Source of the DNA: SCBR16-9 sp964537975
GTDB lineage: Bacteria; Hydrogenedentota; Hydrogenedentia; Hydrogenedentales; SCBR16-9
Reading direction: 5' to 3'
DNA length: 64,000 nucleotides
Assembly: GCA_964537975.1 (NCBI GenBank)
Contig: CAZIDP010000017.1
Location: forward strand, 10,971 to 74,970
The notes beneath the pieces were generated by a model, which saw nothing but the letters and a program-made list of their open reading frames with translations, made no database searches and had not been told where the DNA came from. Shown here piece by piece: positions 8,337-17,916 of the stretch (position 1 is the first letter of the stretch; each line of letters starts with the position of its first letter). Made by a program: the position numbers and the translations under genes.

Positions 8337-9524
8337 TTATGCTTTTTTCTTGTTGTCAGACCATTGGTGGCGCAAGCGATAGGATTTTGGAGTATGACCA
8401 GTATATTTATGAAATACCTTGGTAAAATAGCTTTGATCCTTGAACCCACATTCCAAGGCTATCAACGCCAGTTCTTTGTCCGTTCGTGCAAGCCATTCGC
8501 AGGTGCGATCAACGCGAATCTGGTTGAGAATATCAGCAAACCCACGTCCCAGATGTTTCTTGAAAACCCTGGAGAAATGCGCTGGTGACATGGCTGCCAC
8601 ACGCGCCACCTCTTCCCGGGTCAGCTCTTCAGCAGCATGCATACGCATGTAATCCAATGCCTTGACGATCTGCGCATGACCTGATCGACGACTATGCCGC
8701 TCAAAGGCATCCATGACATGTTCCAGCATTCTGAGAAGCCAAGGCTGCAACAAATCAGGCTCCTCAATGCTTCCAAGTTCTACTATACTTTCATAATTCG
8801 TGCCCAGAAGTGACTGTGGGTCACCACCAGCTTCTACAGCCGTTCGACACATCGTGATAACCAACTCCATAAAGAAGCTTTTTATCAATTCCATACGTCC
8901 GGAAGCCTGCTGACGAACTGCCAGGAGCATACGATTCATCAGGCGGCGGGCTTCAGCGGCATCTCCCTGGCGTATAGCGGCTAGAAGCGCGGGTTCTTCA
9001 CGCAGGTAGATGTCCCGTAGATCATAGACACCCCGTTTTTTGTATGCATGAATTGCCTCTGCTCGCATCTGTTCCTGTTGATACTGCATTCGTCGCAATT
9101 CCAGCAATGCAGCATTGGTGAGGTTTCCCGCTTCAGCACATTCTCGCAGGTTGGTACATGCCATCAAAAAATTCAGTCCGGGATTCCCTTGCTCATCAGG
9201 ATATACCCGATCCTCAGTGGTTTCTGCGATCAAGCCGCCAATAAGCTCATTGTTCAACATAATGGGGACCGCCCATATCAGCCGCCGATTCGGGCAATAA
9301 TCAATGGTGGGTTCACCCCAGCGCAAAGACTCTGTTATGGCCCACTGTCTAGCTTGACGACATTTATCCGTGCAAACACCTTCACAGGCCTTTCGGTCAA
9401 TGAATCGCCCATCAGCCTTTACAGGATACAAGAGAACACGCCATTTTTCCCAATAAGCCTGGGTAATCGTTGTCCAATCGCAAATATCGAAGATATCTAC
9501 TTGTGAATGGGACGTTCCATACAT
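8337..9524 (-). CDS. AraC-family regulator with PocR ligand-binding domain
   Basis: About 395 residues. The N-terminal ~160 residues match the PocR sensory domain, including the cysteine cluster ACEGVCTDKCRQA and the GAF/PAS-like segment LIWAVPIMLNNELIGGLIAE. A helical linker follows. The C-terminus is a full AraC DNA-binding domain with EVARVAAMSPAHFSRVFKKH and FKDQSYFTKVFHKYTGHTP. PocR domains sense small alcohols in propanediol regulons and are often found beside one-carbon methyltransferase genes. Here it lies 167 bp upstream of mtaB in the same direction, so it probably controls mtaB. The ATG at 9524 is used; a TTG four codons earlier is possible and neither has a strong ribosome site. 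Confidence 0.85.
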   Translation of the reverse strand: MYGTSHSQVDIFDICDWTTITQAYWEKWRVLLYPVKADGRFIDRKACEGVCTDKCRQARQWAITESLRWGEPTIDYCPNRRLIWAVPIMLNNELIGGLIAETTEDRVYPDEQGNPGLNFLMACTNLRECAEAGNLTNAALLELRRMQYQQEQMRAEAIHAYKKRGVYDLRDIYLREEPALLAAIRQGDAAEARRLMNRMLLAVRQQASGRMELIKSFFMELVITMCRTAVEAGGDPQSLLGTNYESIVELGSIEEPDLLQPWLLRMLEHVMDAFERHSRRSGHAQIVKALDYMRMHAAEELTREEVARVAAMSPAHFSRVFKKHLGRGFADILNQIRVDRTCEWLARTDKELALIALECGFKDQSYFTKVFHKYTGHTPKSYRLRHQWSDNKKKA

Positions 9525-9631
9525 GTTACAGTCCAAGTGGTTGCAAGCCTATACGCTCGATTCCTGTATGTCAATTATAAATGTATACTAAATAATTCAC
9601 GACATGCTTGTCAGCAAATGATAGTGTACAA

Positions 9632-12214
9632 TCATGTATTGTTTTGTAACACCTGACGGACAGTGTTTAATAATTCGCTACCCAAATAGGGTTTTTGAAT
9701 AAACCCAGCCAACCCGTCAAAATGGCTGGTTACTTCTTCTTTTGAGTACCCACTTGAAAGAATGACTTTTATGCCCGGTTGGATTTTAATTATTTTCTCA
9801 AACACCTGAGGACCGCTCATGTGGGGCATGGTCATATCCAACAATACCAATGATATTTCGGCTTTGTGAAGCTCAAACAGGTCCACACCTTCTTTGCCAT
9901 CAGATGCAGTAATAACATCATAACCCGCTTGTTCCAACATTTTTCGGGCAATTGCTCTAATCGTCTCTTCATCATCAACGACAAGAATGGTACCAGAACC
10001 AGGTGTTTCCAACATGGTTTGAGACGATACATCTGACGGCAAAAATGCGGTATCACAAACTGGAAACAATATTTTAAATGTAGTACCCCTGCCAACTTCG
10101 CTATAGCACTTTATTGCCCCTTTATGACCACGAACAATCCCCAGGGTAGCAGACATCCCGAGCCCACGTCCGGTAAATTTTGTAGTGAAAAAAGGTTCAA
10201 ATAACCGATTTTGCGTAGCTTCATCCATGCCACAACCAGTATCGGATACCTCAATATAAACATAAACACCATCTGCCAGCGTATCATCAAGAAAGGTACT
10301 ACGCAAATAATCACGATCGCATTCCATAGCACCTGTAGCAACGGTAATAATTCCGCTCTTATCCCCAATGGCATCCGATGCATTGGTTATTAAGTTCATT
10401 ACCACTTGACGAATTTGTGTAGCATCAGCCTGAATATACGGAATTGATTTGGCAAAATCATATCGGAGTATTGCTTTTTTTGAAATAGAAACTTCCAATA
10501 AGTGGGCCATTTCTTCCACGACATCACTTAAGTTGACCGGTTGCACCACAAAACGCCCTTTACCGGAATATGCCAGCATTTGCCGACACAACTCAGCAGC
10601 ACGTTGTGATGACTTAATCACATCATCCAGATAGGGACGGACGGTTGAATGCGATGGTAAGTCCGTTAATGCCATATCGGCATTACCCAATATGCCCATC
10701 AACAGATTGTTAAAATCATGAGCAATACCCCCTGCCAAAACACCCAGACTCTCCAACTTTTGTGCATGTTGAATTTGCGCCTCCATATTTTTGCGTTCTT
10801 CTTCAGCATGCTTGAGGTCACTGACATCGCGGCAACTCAGTAATACTGTCGGATTATCACCATATTCAAATGGAGCTACCCGCACTGAAAGCCATGTATC
10901 CTTTGGAGCCCGTAAAACCTTAAAATCAAAAGTTTGCACTTGATGTTCGTCCAGCGCTTTACCAATGTAATAACAAGCTGTTTCTGATTCTTTTGGTGGT
11001 AACCGTTCCGCAATAGTCAAATTTAATATATCTTCCACCGGTTCAAACAGCAATGCATGATTGCGGGGTATTACATCATAACAACGACCGGAACGATCAA
11101 AAATAAAAATCAAGTCCGGGTTACTTTCTAGTACAGATCGAAACCGATGTTCGCTTTTTTGAAGATTTTCATTGAGCAATAAAATATTTAAAGCATCTGT
11201 TAATCGAAGTCCTATATCACGAAACAGCCTTTTTTCTTCCTGTTTCCAAATACGGGCATGATCACATTGGTGCATACCAAAAAGCCATGGCTCACCCAAG
11301 CGTGGCCTCAAAGCAAAATTAACAGAAGAACGCACTTGGTGCTTTAGTTGGTTTTCCAATAAACTCCGACCAGTATGCGGATCATATGCTACAGGATTTG
11401 CATAATTCAGTGCTGTTCGCATCATAGAACGTGCATCTGCATTTGCTGGTAGCGTTTTTTGATGTTTGTATACGCCTGGAAAATCAGGATGAGCATATTC
11501 AGCTCGAATTTCATAGTGAAATGCATGTGGATTACATGGATATTGCAACCAGACACGGTCGGCGTTGAATATTTCACCCACAACTTCCATTAATTCTGGA
11601 AGCATATCATTTATATCAGCTGTACCCAGGAGGACTTGATTGATTCTGTCCATGTGTTGCAGGTACTGCATATGGGCACGTCGGATATCACCAATACGAC
11701 GGCGCTCAACCGCGCTGAACAAGATGTCACCGAATATTTTCAACAAATCAACAACATCAGGAGTCCAGGGTTTCTCATGGGAGGCCGATTCTATACCGAC
11801 ATAACCTTTTGTTTCGTCTTCTGCTTTAATGGGTAACAACAACAATGATTTTACTTTATTAAATTGCCAATGATTACTTGCTTCCTGTATTTCTAAGAGT
11901 ATTTCCCGCGTATCCGGCACATAAATATCATATCCTTGCAGTAATTGTGTGTAAAACCAGGTCATTTTTTTTGTAATAGTAACCACACTGGAGGGTGTAA
12001 TTGGAGGCAAAGATGGTTTGCTCCATTCCTGGCATAGGCGAAAAAGATTTTCCTCTTTATCAAACAAGGACAGGTACACACGGTCAACATCCAAATAATT
12101 TCCAATTTCACACAATGCTTCTATAATGCCACTATCTATTTTATCAACGGACATGTTGATAAAACTGCCAGTTATCCGGACAATCTTCTGTTCAAGAGAT
12201 ATATGATGGTTCAT
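9632..12214 (-). CDS. Hybrid sensor histidine kinase (GAF-GAF-PAS-HisKA-HATPase-REC)
   Basis: 860 residues with no membrane span, so a soluble sensor. Two GAF-like domains cover about 25-170 and 200-345, and a PAS domain about 355-465. The H-box GVLAGGIAHDFNN carries His499. The ATPase domain follows with MNLITNASDAIGD (N-box Asn611), EVSDTGCGMDEATQNRLFEP and GRGLGMSATLGIVRGHKG. A receiver domain at 740-857 has VVDDEE, phosphoacceptor Asp793 in LLDMTMPHMSG and KPY. The HD-FNN type H-box and the attached receiver suggest signalling through phosphorelay to an unlinked partner, since no response regulator gene adjoins it. The ligand is unknown. Confidence 0.93.
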   Translation of the reverse strand: MNHHISLEQKIVRITGSFINMSVDKIDSGIIEALCEIGNYLDVDRVYLSLFDKEENLFRLCQEWSKPSLPPITPSSVVTITKKMTWFYTQLLQGYDIYVPDTREILLEIQEASNHWQFNKVKSLLLLPIKAEDETKGYVGIESASHEKPWTPDVVDLLKIFGDILFSAVERRRIGDIRRAHMQYLQHMDRINQVLLGTADINDMLPELMEVVGEIFNADRVWLQYPCNPHAFHYEIRAEYAHPDFPGVYKHQKTLPANADARSMMRTALNYANPVAYDPHTGRSLLENQLKHQVRSSVNFALRPRLGEPWLFGMHQCDHARIWKQEEKRLFRDIGLRLTDALNILLLNENLQKSEHRFRSVLESNPDLIFIFDRSGRCYDVIPRNHALLFEPVEDILNLTIAERLPPKESETACYYIGKALDEHQVQTFDFKVLRAPKDTWLSVRVAPFEYGDNPTVLLSCRDVSDLKHAEEERKNMEAQIQHAQKLESLGVLAGGIAHDFNNLLMGILGNADMALTDLPSHSTVRPYLDDVIKSSQRAAELCRQMLAYSGKGRFVVQPVNLSDVVEEMAHLLEVSISKKAILRYDFAKSIPYIQADATQIRQVVMNLITNASDAIGDKSGIITVATGAMECDRDYLRSTFLDDTLADGVYVYIEVSDTGCGMDEATQNRLFEPFFTTKFTGRGLGMSATLGIVRGHKGAIKCYSEVGRGTTFKILFPVCDTAFLPSDVSSQTMLETPGSGTILVVDDEETIRAIARKMLEQAGYDVITASDGKEGVDLFELHKAEISLVLLDMTMPHMSGPQVFEKIIKIQPGIKVILSSGYSKEEVTSHFDGLAGFIQKPYLGSELLNTVRQVLQNNT

Positions 12215-12568
12215 AAAATTTAAATTGAGCCTGTTAATTTCTCACATACATAGTAAATGTATAAATCATAATTATAAGTAAACCATAAAATGGTTACCAT
12301 CACAACATCAAAGATTATACCGATTGCTTGTCTGGGAAATCATAAAAACTGAAATCTCTGGAATATATTATACATGTAAATAAGGTAAGGCTAGTTTCAG
12401 GTAGGCAGAAATATCAACCAATTTATAATTGTTTTAATCTAATAGCGCGAAATGATTCTTGCTAAAATTATATATATAATTATAATAGATACATTTATAT
12501 AACTAATAATTTTTATGTACAATAACAAGTCTCATTGTATTATAGATAAAGCCCAATAATTAACAAAT
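12215..12568. other. AT-rich intergenic stretch without a gene
   Basis: This stretch separates the kinase start from the phosphoesterase terminator. It is strongly AT-rich with runs such as TTATATATATAATTATAATAG near 12470-12490, and no frame on either strand has coding character. It probably holds the kinase promoter near 12240-12330. Confidence 0.5.
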
Positions 12569-12610
12569 GCGGTCGCATCTAATTTAACATTCTGCATTAG
12601 AAGCGACCGC
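12569..12610 (-). terminator. Terminator hairpin of the phosphoesterase gene
   Basis: Arms 12569-12583 and 12596-12610 are 15 bp long with a single mismatch and a 12-nt loop. The hairpin begins eight bases past the stop codon on the minus strand and is followed by ATTTGTTAATTATT. Confidence 0.65.
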
Positions 12611-12617
12611 AATTTTA

Positions 12618-14189
12618 TTATTGATTCACTACACGAAATAAACGGTGATCCAAATAAGTTTGACCAAACATATCGGTTGTTTGTACATCGACACGATGTA
12701 CTCCTTCCGGTATATTTGCAGGTAAATTCGCTACCCAGATATGCGCTGTTACATTGGGATTGGGCAGTTTCAGGCCAGCACTTTCTGGAAGTTCTGTATC
12801 AAGCGCATGTACCACAAGATAGAATGGACACTCACGTTCAGTCTGCGACATCGTTATCCATTCCCCTTCTCCATTCAATCGCATGGCTGTTCTGCTTTCA
12901 GGAGAACCCGCAAAGACATTGACCACGACTTCGGTAGTATCTGTTTCTGCCTGCCTGATTTCTTCTGGCAAGTGAATAAGCATTTGGAATCCCGCCGGAC
13001 GGCGTGCCGCTTTAAATCGAATTTTATACTGATTACCTTGAATGGTTACGATGGAATAGCCATTGGGAACACCATCTGACTGTGTTGCATGTGGAATACC
13101 AAACTCGTTGCGTATCCCACGCCACCAACTACCACATACTGTTCCATGAACAAGATGGTGTAACGGCTTATCACCACTCCAGCCTTGTTCCGCATCATAA
13201 AAGAAATGCTGTTGCCGATGCCAATGTGCCGATGTTGTGAACAGGTTAGGATACTCTTGAACTATTTCAAAAAATGCCTCCTTGTCCCTGGTGCTGGTAA
13301 GTGGGATGTGCATTAGGAACACAACCAATCGATCTTTCTCTACTGTATCTAATACATTTTTTATAAATTTCAGTTGCAGCTCACCAATGGCGCTATGATA
13401 TTGTTTGTCACCTGTCCAAACCACATTATCTAATACAAAAAACATGGTTGAAGCATACTCAAAAGCGTAATAATTGGGACCATACACACGCGTCCACGTT
13501 TCATCTGCTATTTCATCATCAGATACATCCATATTTTTATCGTGATTACCGATGACGTTATACCATGGCAAGCCGACATGCGCAATGGCCCGATTGATTG
13601 GCTCAAACATGTTCAAATCATCATAGACAACATCACCCAACGTTACTCCAAAGGCTGCATTTACCCCCACCAGTTCTTCAACAACATCATGCGTGATATA
13701 ATCGATTTCCTGCTGATTGCGCGGTTGCGTATCTCCAAACAACACAAAATCAAATGTACCAGATTCATCAGAAGGTACAAGTGGAAAATCTATAGAATCT
13801 GGCAACGGCCCGGTTGGTGGAACTCCAGGATACTTTAACTCAGGAGAACCCTGTGGTTTATGAACATAGTAGAACTTCGGTAACATGTCATCGCATACCG
13901 GAGTCATCCAACCAGAGGGTTTAATAACAAACAGCGTCGTGTCATCCGAAACAGGCAGTGACCAGGCTCCTTCCGCATCTGTAACTGCAACATCCGACCC
14001 ATTGGATACCATGACATCGGGTATTCCAATTTCACCTCCATCCAAAATACCATTTCCGTTTACATCATGAAAAACATAACCATTGGCAATATCTTGTGCC
14101 TTGGCCAACAGTGTGAATTGACAAAGTCCAAGCAAAAGACAAACCAAAACAGAAAGTGGTACAAATTGACAGCGCATTTTTTCTTGCAT
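12618..14189 (-). CDS. Secreted calcineurin-like metallophosphoesterase with N-terminal beta domain
   Basis: About 523 residues from an ATG with AGGAAGG upstream; an earlier in-frame ATG (14243) would add 18 residues before the signal peptide. The signal peptide ends at LLAKA-QD. Residues ~35-110 form a SdrD/MetallophosN-like beta domain with DVNGNGILDGGE, a calcium-loop-like sequence. The catalytic domain shows FGDTQPRN, TLGDVVYDD, NVIGNHDKN, FLMHIP and SAHWHRQ, in the metallophosphatase order D-x-D/H, GD, GNHD, H, H-x-H. The C-terminus resembles the MetallophosC beta domain. It is extracytoplasmic and its substrate (phosphoester, lipid or glycan) is unknown. Confidence 0.87.
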   Translation of the reverse strand: MQEKMRCQFVPLSVLVCLLLGLCQFTLLAKAQDIANGYVFHDVNGNGILDGGEIGIPDVMVSNGSDVAVTDAEGAWSLPVSDDTTLFVIKPSGWMTPVCDDMLPKFYYVHKPQGSPELKYPGVPPTGPLPDSIDFPLVPSDESGTFDFVLFGDTQPRNQQEIDYITHDVVEELVGVNAAFGVTLGDVVYDDLNMFEPINRAIAHVGLPWYNVIGNHDKNMDVSDDEIADETWTRVYGPNYYAFEYASTMFFVLDNVVWTGDKQYHSAIGELQLKFIKNVLDTVEKDRLVVFLMHIPLTSTRDKEAFFEIVQEYPNLFTTSAHWHRQQHFFYDAEQGWSGDKPLHHLVHGTVCGSWWRGIRNEFGIPHATQSDGVPNGYSIVTIQGNQYKIRFKAARRPAGFQMLIHLPEEIRQAETDTTEVVVNVFAGSPESRTAMRLNGEGEWITMSQTERECPFYLVVHALDTELPESAGLKLPNPNVTAHIWVANLPANIPEGVHRVDVQTTDMFGQTYLDHRLFRVVNQ

Positions 14190-14448
14190 TATCCTAAATC
14201 CTTCCTGGGTAAGCAATACCCCCTTATACATCCAATCGTTCACTCAATACATATTCTATAGTCGCATAGCTATGTTAGCAAGAAGACATAAGCAATTTGT
14301 AATTATGTTAACAACCCTGCTTTAGAAATTAGAATTCCACCTGAGAAAAACACAAGCTGGCATCGTTTTTTGAATTACCTTGTGCTATACTTCTTTTGAA
14401 ATCCAACTATATGGGCACTTTGCTGTAAATGTAAGGAGCAAGTCTAAG

Positions 14449-14781
14449 ATGATTAAAGATCGTATTGTACGCATTAAACTAAAGAAGTATTTTCAACATC
14501 ATCGACCAATCAATTATATTGGCAAGGTAACCGCTTATTCCGATGACTGGATCATACTCGATGCACGCATGGTTTTATTATCACGAAACCAACCCAATGG
14601 GGTTCAAATTGATAAAAAAAGTAGTGCAACTATGTTAGCTCGTGACAGTATTGAATCAATTCGCATCTTACCTGATGACTTTGATTGCACCAACATTATA
14701 ATTACAACAGAAGGCCAACAGTTGCAAATTGAAGTAAAAGGTGCAGGGAATGCCTTTATAGGGGAATTCGGAGAAGGGTAA
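14449..14781 (+). CDS. Small Sm/Hfq-like fold candidate protein
   Basis: 110 residues from an ATG with AAGGAG ten bases upstream. I do not recognise a named family. The middle, NYIGKVTAYSDDWIILDARMV followed by ARDSIESIRILPDDFD, has the short-strand pattern of Sm/LSm barrels (G-K-V, D-D-W, then RDSIxxIR), which suggests an RNA-binding or Hfq-like role. The N-terminus is basic (KDRIVRIKLKKYFQHHR). It converges on the arabinose-donor operon, with a hairpin in between. The function is inference. Confidence 0.55.
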   Translation: MIKDRIVRIKLKKYFQHHRPINYIGKVTAYSDDWIILDARMVLLSRNQPNGVQIDKKSSATMLARDSIESIRILPDDFDCTNIIITTEGQQLQIEVKGAGNAFIGEFGEG

Positions 14782-14816
14782 TAGTACATACTGAGTTCAG
14801 GACTCTTTATGTACTA
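14782..14816. terminator. Hairpin between convergent genes
   Basis: TAGTACATA (14782-14790) pairs with TATGTACTA (14808-14816), with an inner GAGT/ACTC pair. It lies directly after the small Sm-like gene and 11 bp beyond the stop of the prenyltransferase gene. There is no long T-run, so termination efficiency is uncertain. Confidence 0.45.
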
Positions 14817-14826
14817 AACCGGAATT

Positions 14827-15717
14827 CTATAGAATGTAAATTAAGATTCCGCAAGCCAAAGCCCACAAAACAACTGTCGTTCCCAAGGGTACGTCTTTTA
14901 TCAGTGCTTTACTGGGATCACCACCGCTTTGTTTTTGGTGAATTAAGTACAAATATCGAAACAGCCCAAAAACCACAAAAGGCACTGTTACATACAACTT
15001 ATCAGTGTCAAACCGTTCGATAACTTCGGCAGAACAGGTATAGATGGTGTAAGTTAACAGAGCACCACCTGCAACCAGCAGAATCATTTGGTCGAGGTAG
15101 TACAGGCTGTAATGTTCCAACACAGACCGATGCTCTCCTGCCCCTTTTTCCAAAAGTACCACTTCATGACGACGCTTGCTTAATGCGAGGAAAAGTGCCA
15201 GAAAAAAAGTGCAGATAACGAGCCAATTGGTGAATTCCACATTGATAGCCAAAGCACCTGCCAAAGCTCTGATGACGAAACCAAAAGATAAAACGATTAC
15301 ATCCAGGATAGGGATTCTCTTCAAATACACAGAGTAACTCAAGGTTAAGCAAAGATAAACACCCAGAGGAACCAGAAATACAGGGCCAGTCATCAACCCA
15401 AATAAAAGTGCCATACCCAACAACAAAGTTAACAGGCGCCAGGCGTGCGTAACAGGCAAATTACCACTCGCCAATGGTCGATGACACTTGGTCGGATGGA
15501 TTCTATCCTTTTCGATATCCATAATATCGTTAAAAATATAGGTTGCGCTAGAAGCAAAGCAAAATGAGATAAACGCAAACAACGCCAGGGGTAGCAATTC
15601 TGGATTGGTCAATTCCATTGAAAAAAAAATGGCTGCAAGAACAACCGTGTTTTTGGTCCACTGGTACGGACGCATAGCACGAAGCATTACCCTAATTTTT
15701 TTCCGGTTCTCCAACAT
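14827..15717 (-). CDS. UbiA-family polyprenyl-phosphate phosphoribosyltransferase (DPPR synthase-like)
   Basis: 296 residues from ATG 15717, chosen because AAAAGGAA lies upstream; an ATG at 15774 has no ribosome site. It is a polytopic membrane protein of about nine helices. It matches Rv3806c-type 5-phosphoribose transfer to polyprenyl phosphate: LRAMRPYQWTKN at the start, the prenyl-diphosphate motif NDIMDIEKDRIHPTKCHRPL, and the second Asp-rich region PILDVIVLSFGFVIRALAG. In mycobacteria this reaction precedes DprE1 and DprE2, whose homologues lie immediately upstream here, so the three genes form a coherent pathway to polyprenyl-phosphoryl-arabinose. Confidence 0.88.
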   Translation of the reverse strand: MLENRKKIRVMLRAMRPYQWTKNTVVLAAIFFSMELTNPELLPLALFAFISFCFASSATYIFNDIMDIEKDRIHPTKCHRPLASGNLPVTHAWRLLTLLLGMALLFGLMTGPVFLVPLGVYLCLTLSYSVYLKRIPILDVIVLSFGFVIRALAGALAINVEFTNWLVICTFFLALFLALSKRRHEVVLLEKGAGEHRSVLEHYSLYYLDQMILLVAGGALLTYTIYTCSAEVIERFDTDKLYVTVPFVVFGLFRYLYLIHQKQSGGDPSKALIKDVPLGTTVVLWALACGILIYIL

Positions 15718-15781
15718 GCCCAAATAATTCCTTTTCCCTATTATTAAGTTCTGAAAAACCCCAAGCTCAGCCATTTCATGT

Positions 15782-16543
15782 TTAGAGTTTTAATCGCTTG
15801 AACAAGGCTTCTGGAATACTGCAAATCAGTATCATGATGATTCGCCAATACGCCGGTATATATGCGGTGTTCTTCTTTTTTTCAATAGCACGCACCATCT
15901 TGACTGCTGCCACCTCCGGCGAAGTAACAAGAAGCTTTGGCAAATCCATGCCCTGTGTCATGGGTGTGTCCATGAAGCCAGGCTTTAATGTAGTTACCGT
16001 AACTCCTGCGGGGTACAGTCGGTTACGTAAACCTTGCAAATAGGCAGATAGTCCAGCTTTTGCGGTACCATAAAAATAATTGCTCTGCCGCCCACGGTCT
16101 CCGGCAACAGAAGATATAACGGCAATAAAACCTTCTTTTCTGTCTTCCAGGTCTCTTCCAGCAATTTCCAATATCGACATCACCCCCAACAGATTAACAT
16201 GTAACATTTTTTCCACCAACGAGAAGTCATTTTGCGCCATACTCTGATCTGCCATATAACCAAAGCAAACGATAATGCCATGTGGTGGCGAGCCCAATGC
16301 TTCTTTACAACTTTCCCAGAATTTATGGTGACTGTCTAACTCTTCTGCATCAAAAAAAAGTGCATGGCAAGGTTGTTCCGTTCGCACGGTGACGTCCGCT
16401 GCATTTCGGGCGCATTCCTCATTATTTCGAGCACCCAAGACAACAGGATGACCTTTCTCAGCATATAAAATTGCAATATTGCGCGCAACTGGAGATGTAG
16501 CTCCTAAAATTACAATACCCTGTTTACTTGACGCAGTATTCAT
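15782..16543 (-). CDS. dprE2: SDR oxidoreductase, DprE2-like (polyprenyl-phosphoryl 2-keto-ribose reductase)
   Basis: 253 residues. A Rossmann fold of the short-chain dehydrogenase family with VILGATSPVARNIAILYAEKG as the nucleotide site, a catalytic Ser in AVISSVAGDRGRQSN, and YFYGTAKAGLSAYLQGLRNRL holding the Tyr-x-x-x-Lys pair. DprE2 reduces the 2-keto intermediate made by DprE1 to the arabino configuration. The ATG overlaps the DprE1 stop by four bases, indicating coupled translation. The annotation as DprE2 rests on the neighbours as well as the sequence, since SDR proteins are diverse. Confidence 0.87.
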   Translation of the reverse strand: MNTASSKQGIVILGATSPVARNIAILYAEKGHPVVLGARNNEECARNAADVTVRTEQPCHALFFDAEELDSHHKFWESCKEALGSPPHGIIVCFGYMADQSMAQNDFSLVEKMLHVNLLGVMSILEIAGRDLEDRKEGFIAVISSVAGDRGRQSNYFYGTAKAGLSAYLQGLRNRLYPAGVTVTTLKPGFMDTPMTQGMDLPKLLVTSPEVAAVKMVRAIEKKKNTAYIPAYWRIIMILICSIPEALFKRLKL

Positions 16544-17916
16544 TTATCACCTTTCAACGCTGGTGTCAGTCCCAATCTTCGTGACATGGACGAGGAAAAC
16601 CGATTCTCAGGATCAAATTGCTCTTTCAGTGCCAGGAATTCATCAAATCGGGGATACATCACAGCAAAAGTAGCAGCATCTGTGGAAAAGTCTTTTGCAG
16701 TATAAATACGTCCACCATAATCTAGCAATATAGCATCCAGCGAACGCATGAAACCAGAGAGGTTATCTCTATTGGGTAAATCAAGTGCCAGGGTGAAGCC
16801 TGGAAATGGATATGATAACAACCCGTTGCCAGAAGAACCGAAGCTTTTTAAAACAGCCAGAAATGAAGCGCGTCGAGATTGACTGAGTTTTTCAAACAAT
16901 TTTACCAGACCATCTACATTCTCATATGGAAAAGTCGCCTGGTATTGTCCAAATCCTTGTTTGCCATACATTCGATTCCAGTTTTGAATACTGTCCAAAG
17001 GGAAAAAAAAGGCTTCGTATGGTTCATATTCACGACTTTTCATTCGATTCAGTGTTGAATATAAACTATTAAAGACTTTCACAGACCAGGAGTTTAAGGC
17101 CCAGTTGGGAAATTGTACCGGCAGGTTTATAGTGTGGGATTTAGCCTTAAATGGCATAGTGCGAAGCTTATCCGGCAACTTACCAGGAATGGCGTGGTTA
17201 CCTTGCATAAGTATACCCCGCCCGAGATGCTTTCCCCGTGCTAGACAATCGACCCAAGCCACACTATACGCATAGTTTTTATCTGTGGCTGTCATCATAG
17301 CCAGGATTTCATCCAAGTCACCACAATATTGGTAATCGACTTCCATATACGCTGATGGTATACGAATTAGTTGTATACGTGCTGTCAGAATAATTCCTGT
17401 TAACCCAATGCCACCTACCGTACTCCAGAACAAATCATTATTATCACTCGGTGAACATTCCACGACATCACCATTTGCCATCAAAATCCGCATATGATTA
17501 ACATAATTACTAAAAGTACCGTCGCGATGGTGGTTTTTCCCATGAATATCATTCGCAATTGCGCCACCCACTGTAACAAACTTGGTTCCTGGCACTACCG
17601 GCAAAAAATACCCACGTGGGGCAAAATGATTCAGGATTTCACCCAGACACACACCGGCCTCACACTCCAATTCAAGTGTCTGTGAATTAAATGACAGCAT
17701 TCGATTTAACCCTGTCATCACAATAACACCCTCGCCACCATTCACAGCGGCATCCCCATAACTACGACCCAAACCTCGGGTAATAATAGTCTCACAATTT
17801 TCTAATACCTCATACTTGTTGTGTAAGTCAAGATAATTTGTCGTCGTATATATTCTACATATTTTTAAATTAGTACACCCCCAACCAGAAATATTTTTTA
17901 TACTATATTTATTCAT
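16540..17916 (-). CDS. dprE1: FAD-dependent oxidoreductase, DprE1-like (polyprenyl-phosphoryl-ribose 2-oxidase)
   Basis: 458 residues. A PCMH-type FAD domain is evident from ITRGLGRSYGDAAVNGGEGV and from GTKFVTVGGAIANDIHGKNH, followed by DGTFSNYVNHMRILMANGDV. The C-terminal half ends in YPRFDEFLALKEQFDPENRF, the usual D-arabinono-1,4-lactone/DprE1-type ending. DprE1 oxidises the 2-OH of polyprenyl-phosphoryl-ribose. It is 7-8 bases overlapped by the acyltransferase gene upstream and four bases by dprE2 downstream. The N-terminal ~25 residues are AT-rich in codon use, like the upstream genes. Confidence 0.88.
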   Translation of the reverse strand: MNKYSIKNISGWGCTNLKICRIYTTTNYLDLHNKYEVLENCETIITRGLGRSYGDAAVNGGEGVIVMTGLNRMLSFNSQTLELECEAGVCLGEILNHFAPRGYFLPVVPGTKFVTVGGAIANDIHGKNHHRDGTFSNYVNHMRILMANGDVVECSPSDNNDLFWSTVGGIGLTGIILTARIQLIRIPSAYMEVDYQYCGDLDEILAMMTATDKNYAYSVAWVDCLARGKHLGRGILMQGNHAIPGKLPDKLRTMPFKAKSHTINLPVQFPNWALNSWSVKVFNSLYSTLNRMKSREYEPYEAFFFPLDSIQNWNRMYGKQGFGQYQATFPYENVDGLVKLFEKLSQSRRASFLAVLKSFGSSGNGLLSYPFPGFTLALDLPNRDNLSGFMRSLDAILLDYGGRIYTAKDFSTDAATFAVMYPRFDEFLALKEQFDPENRFSSSMSRRLGLTPALKGDK

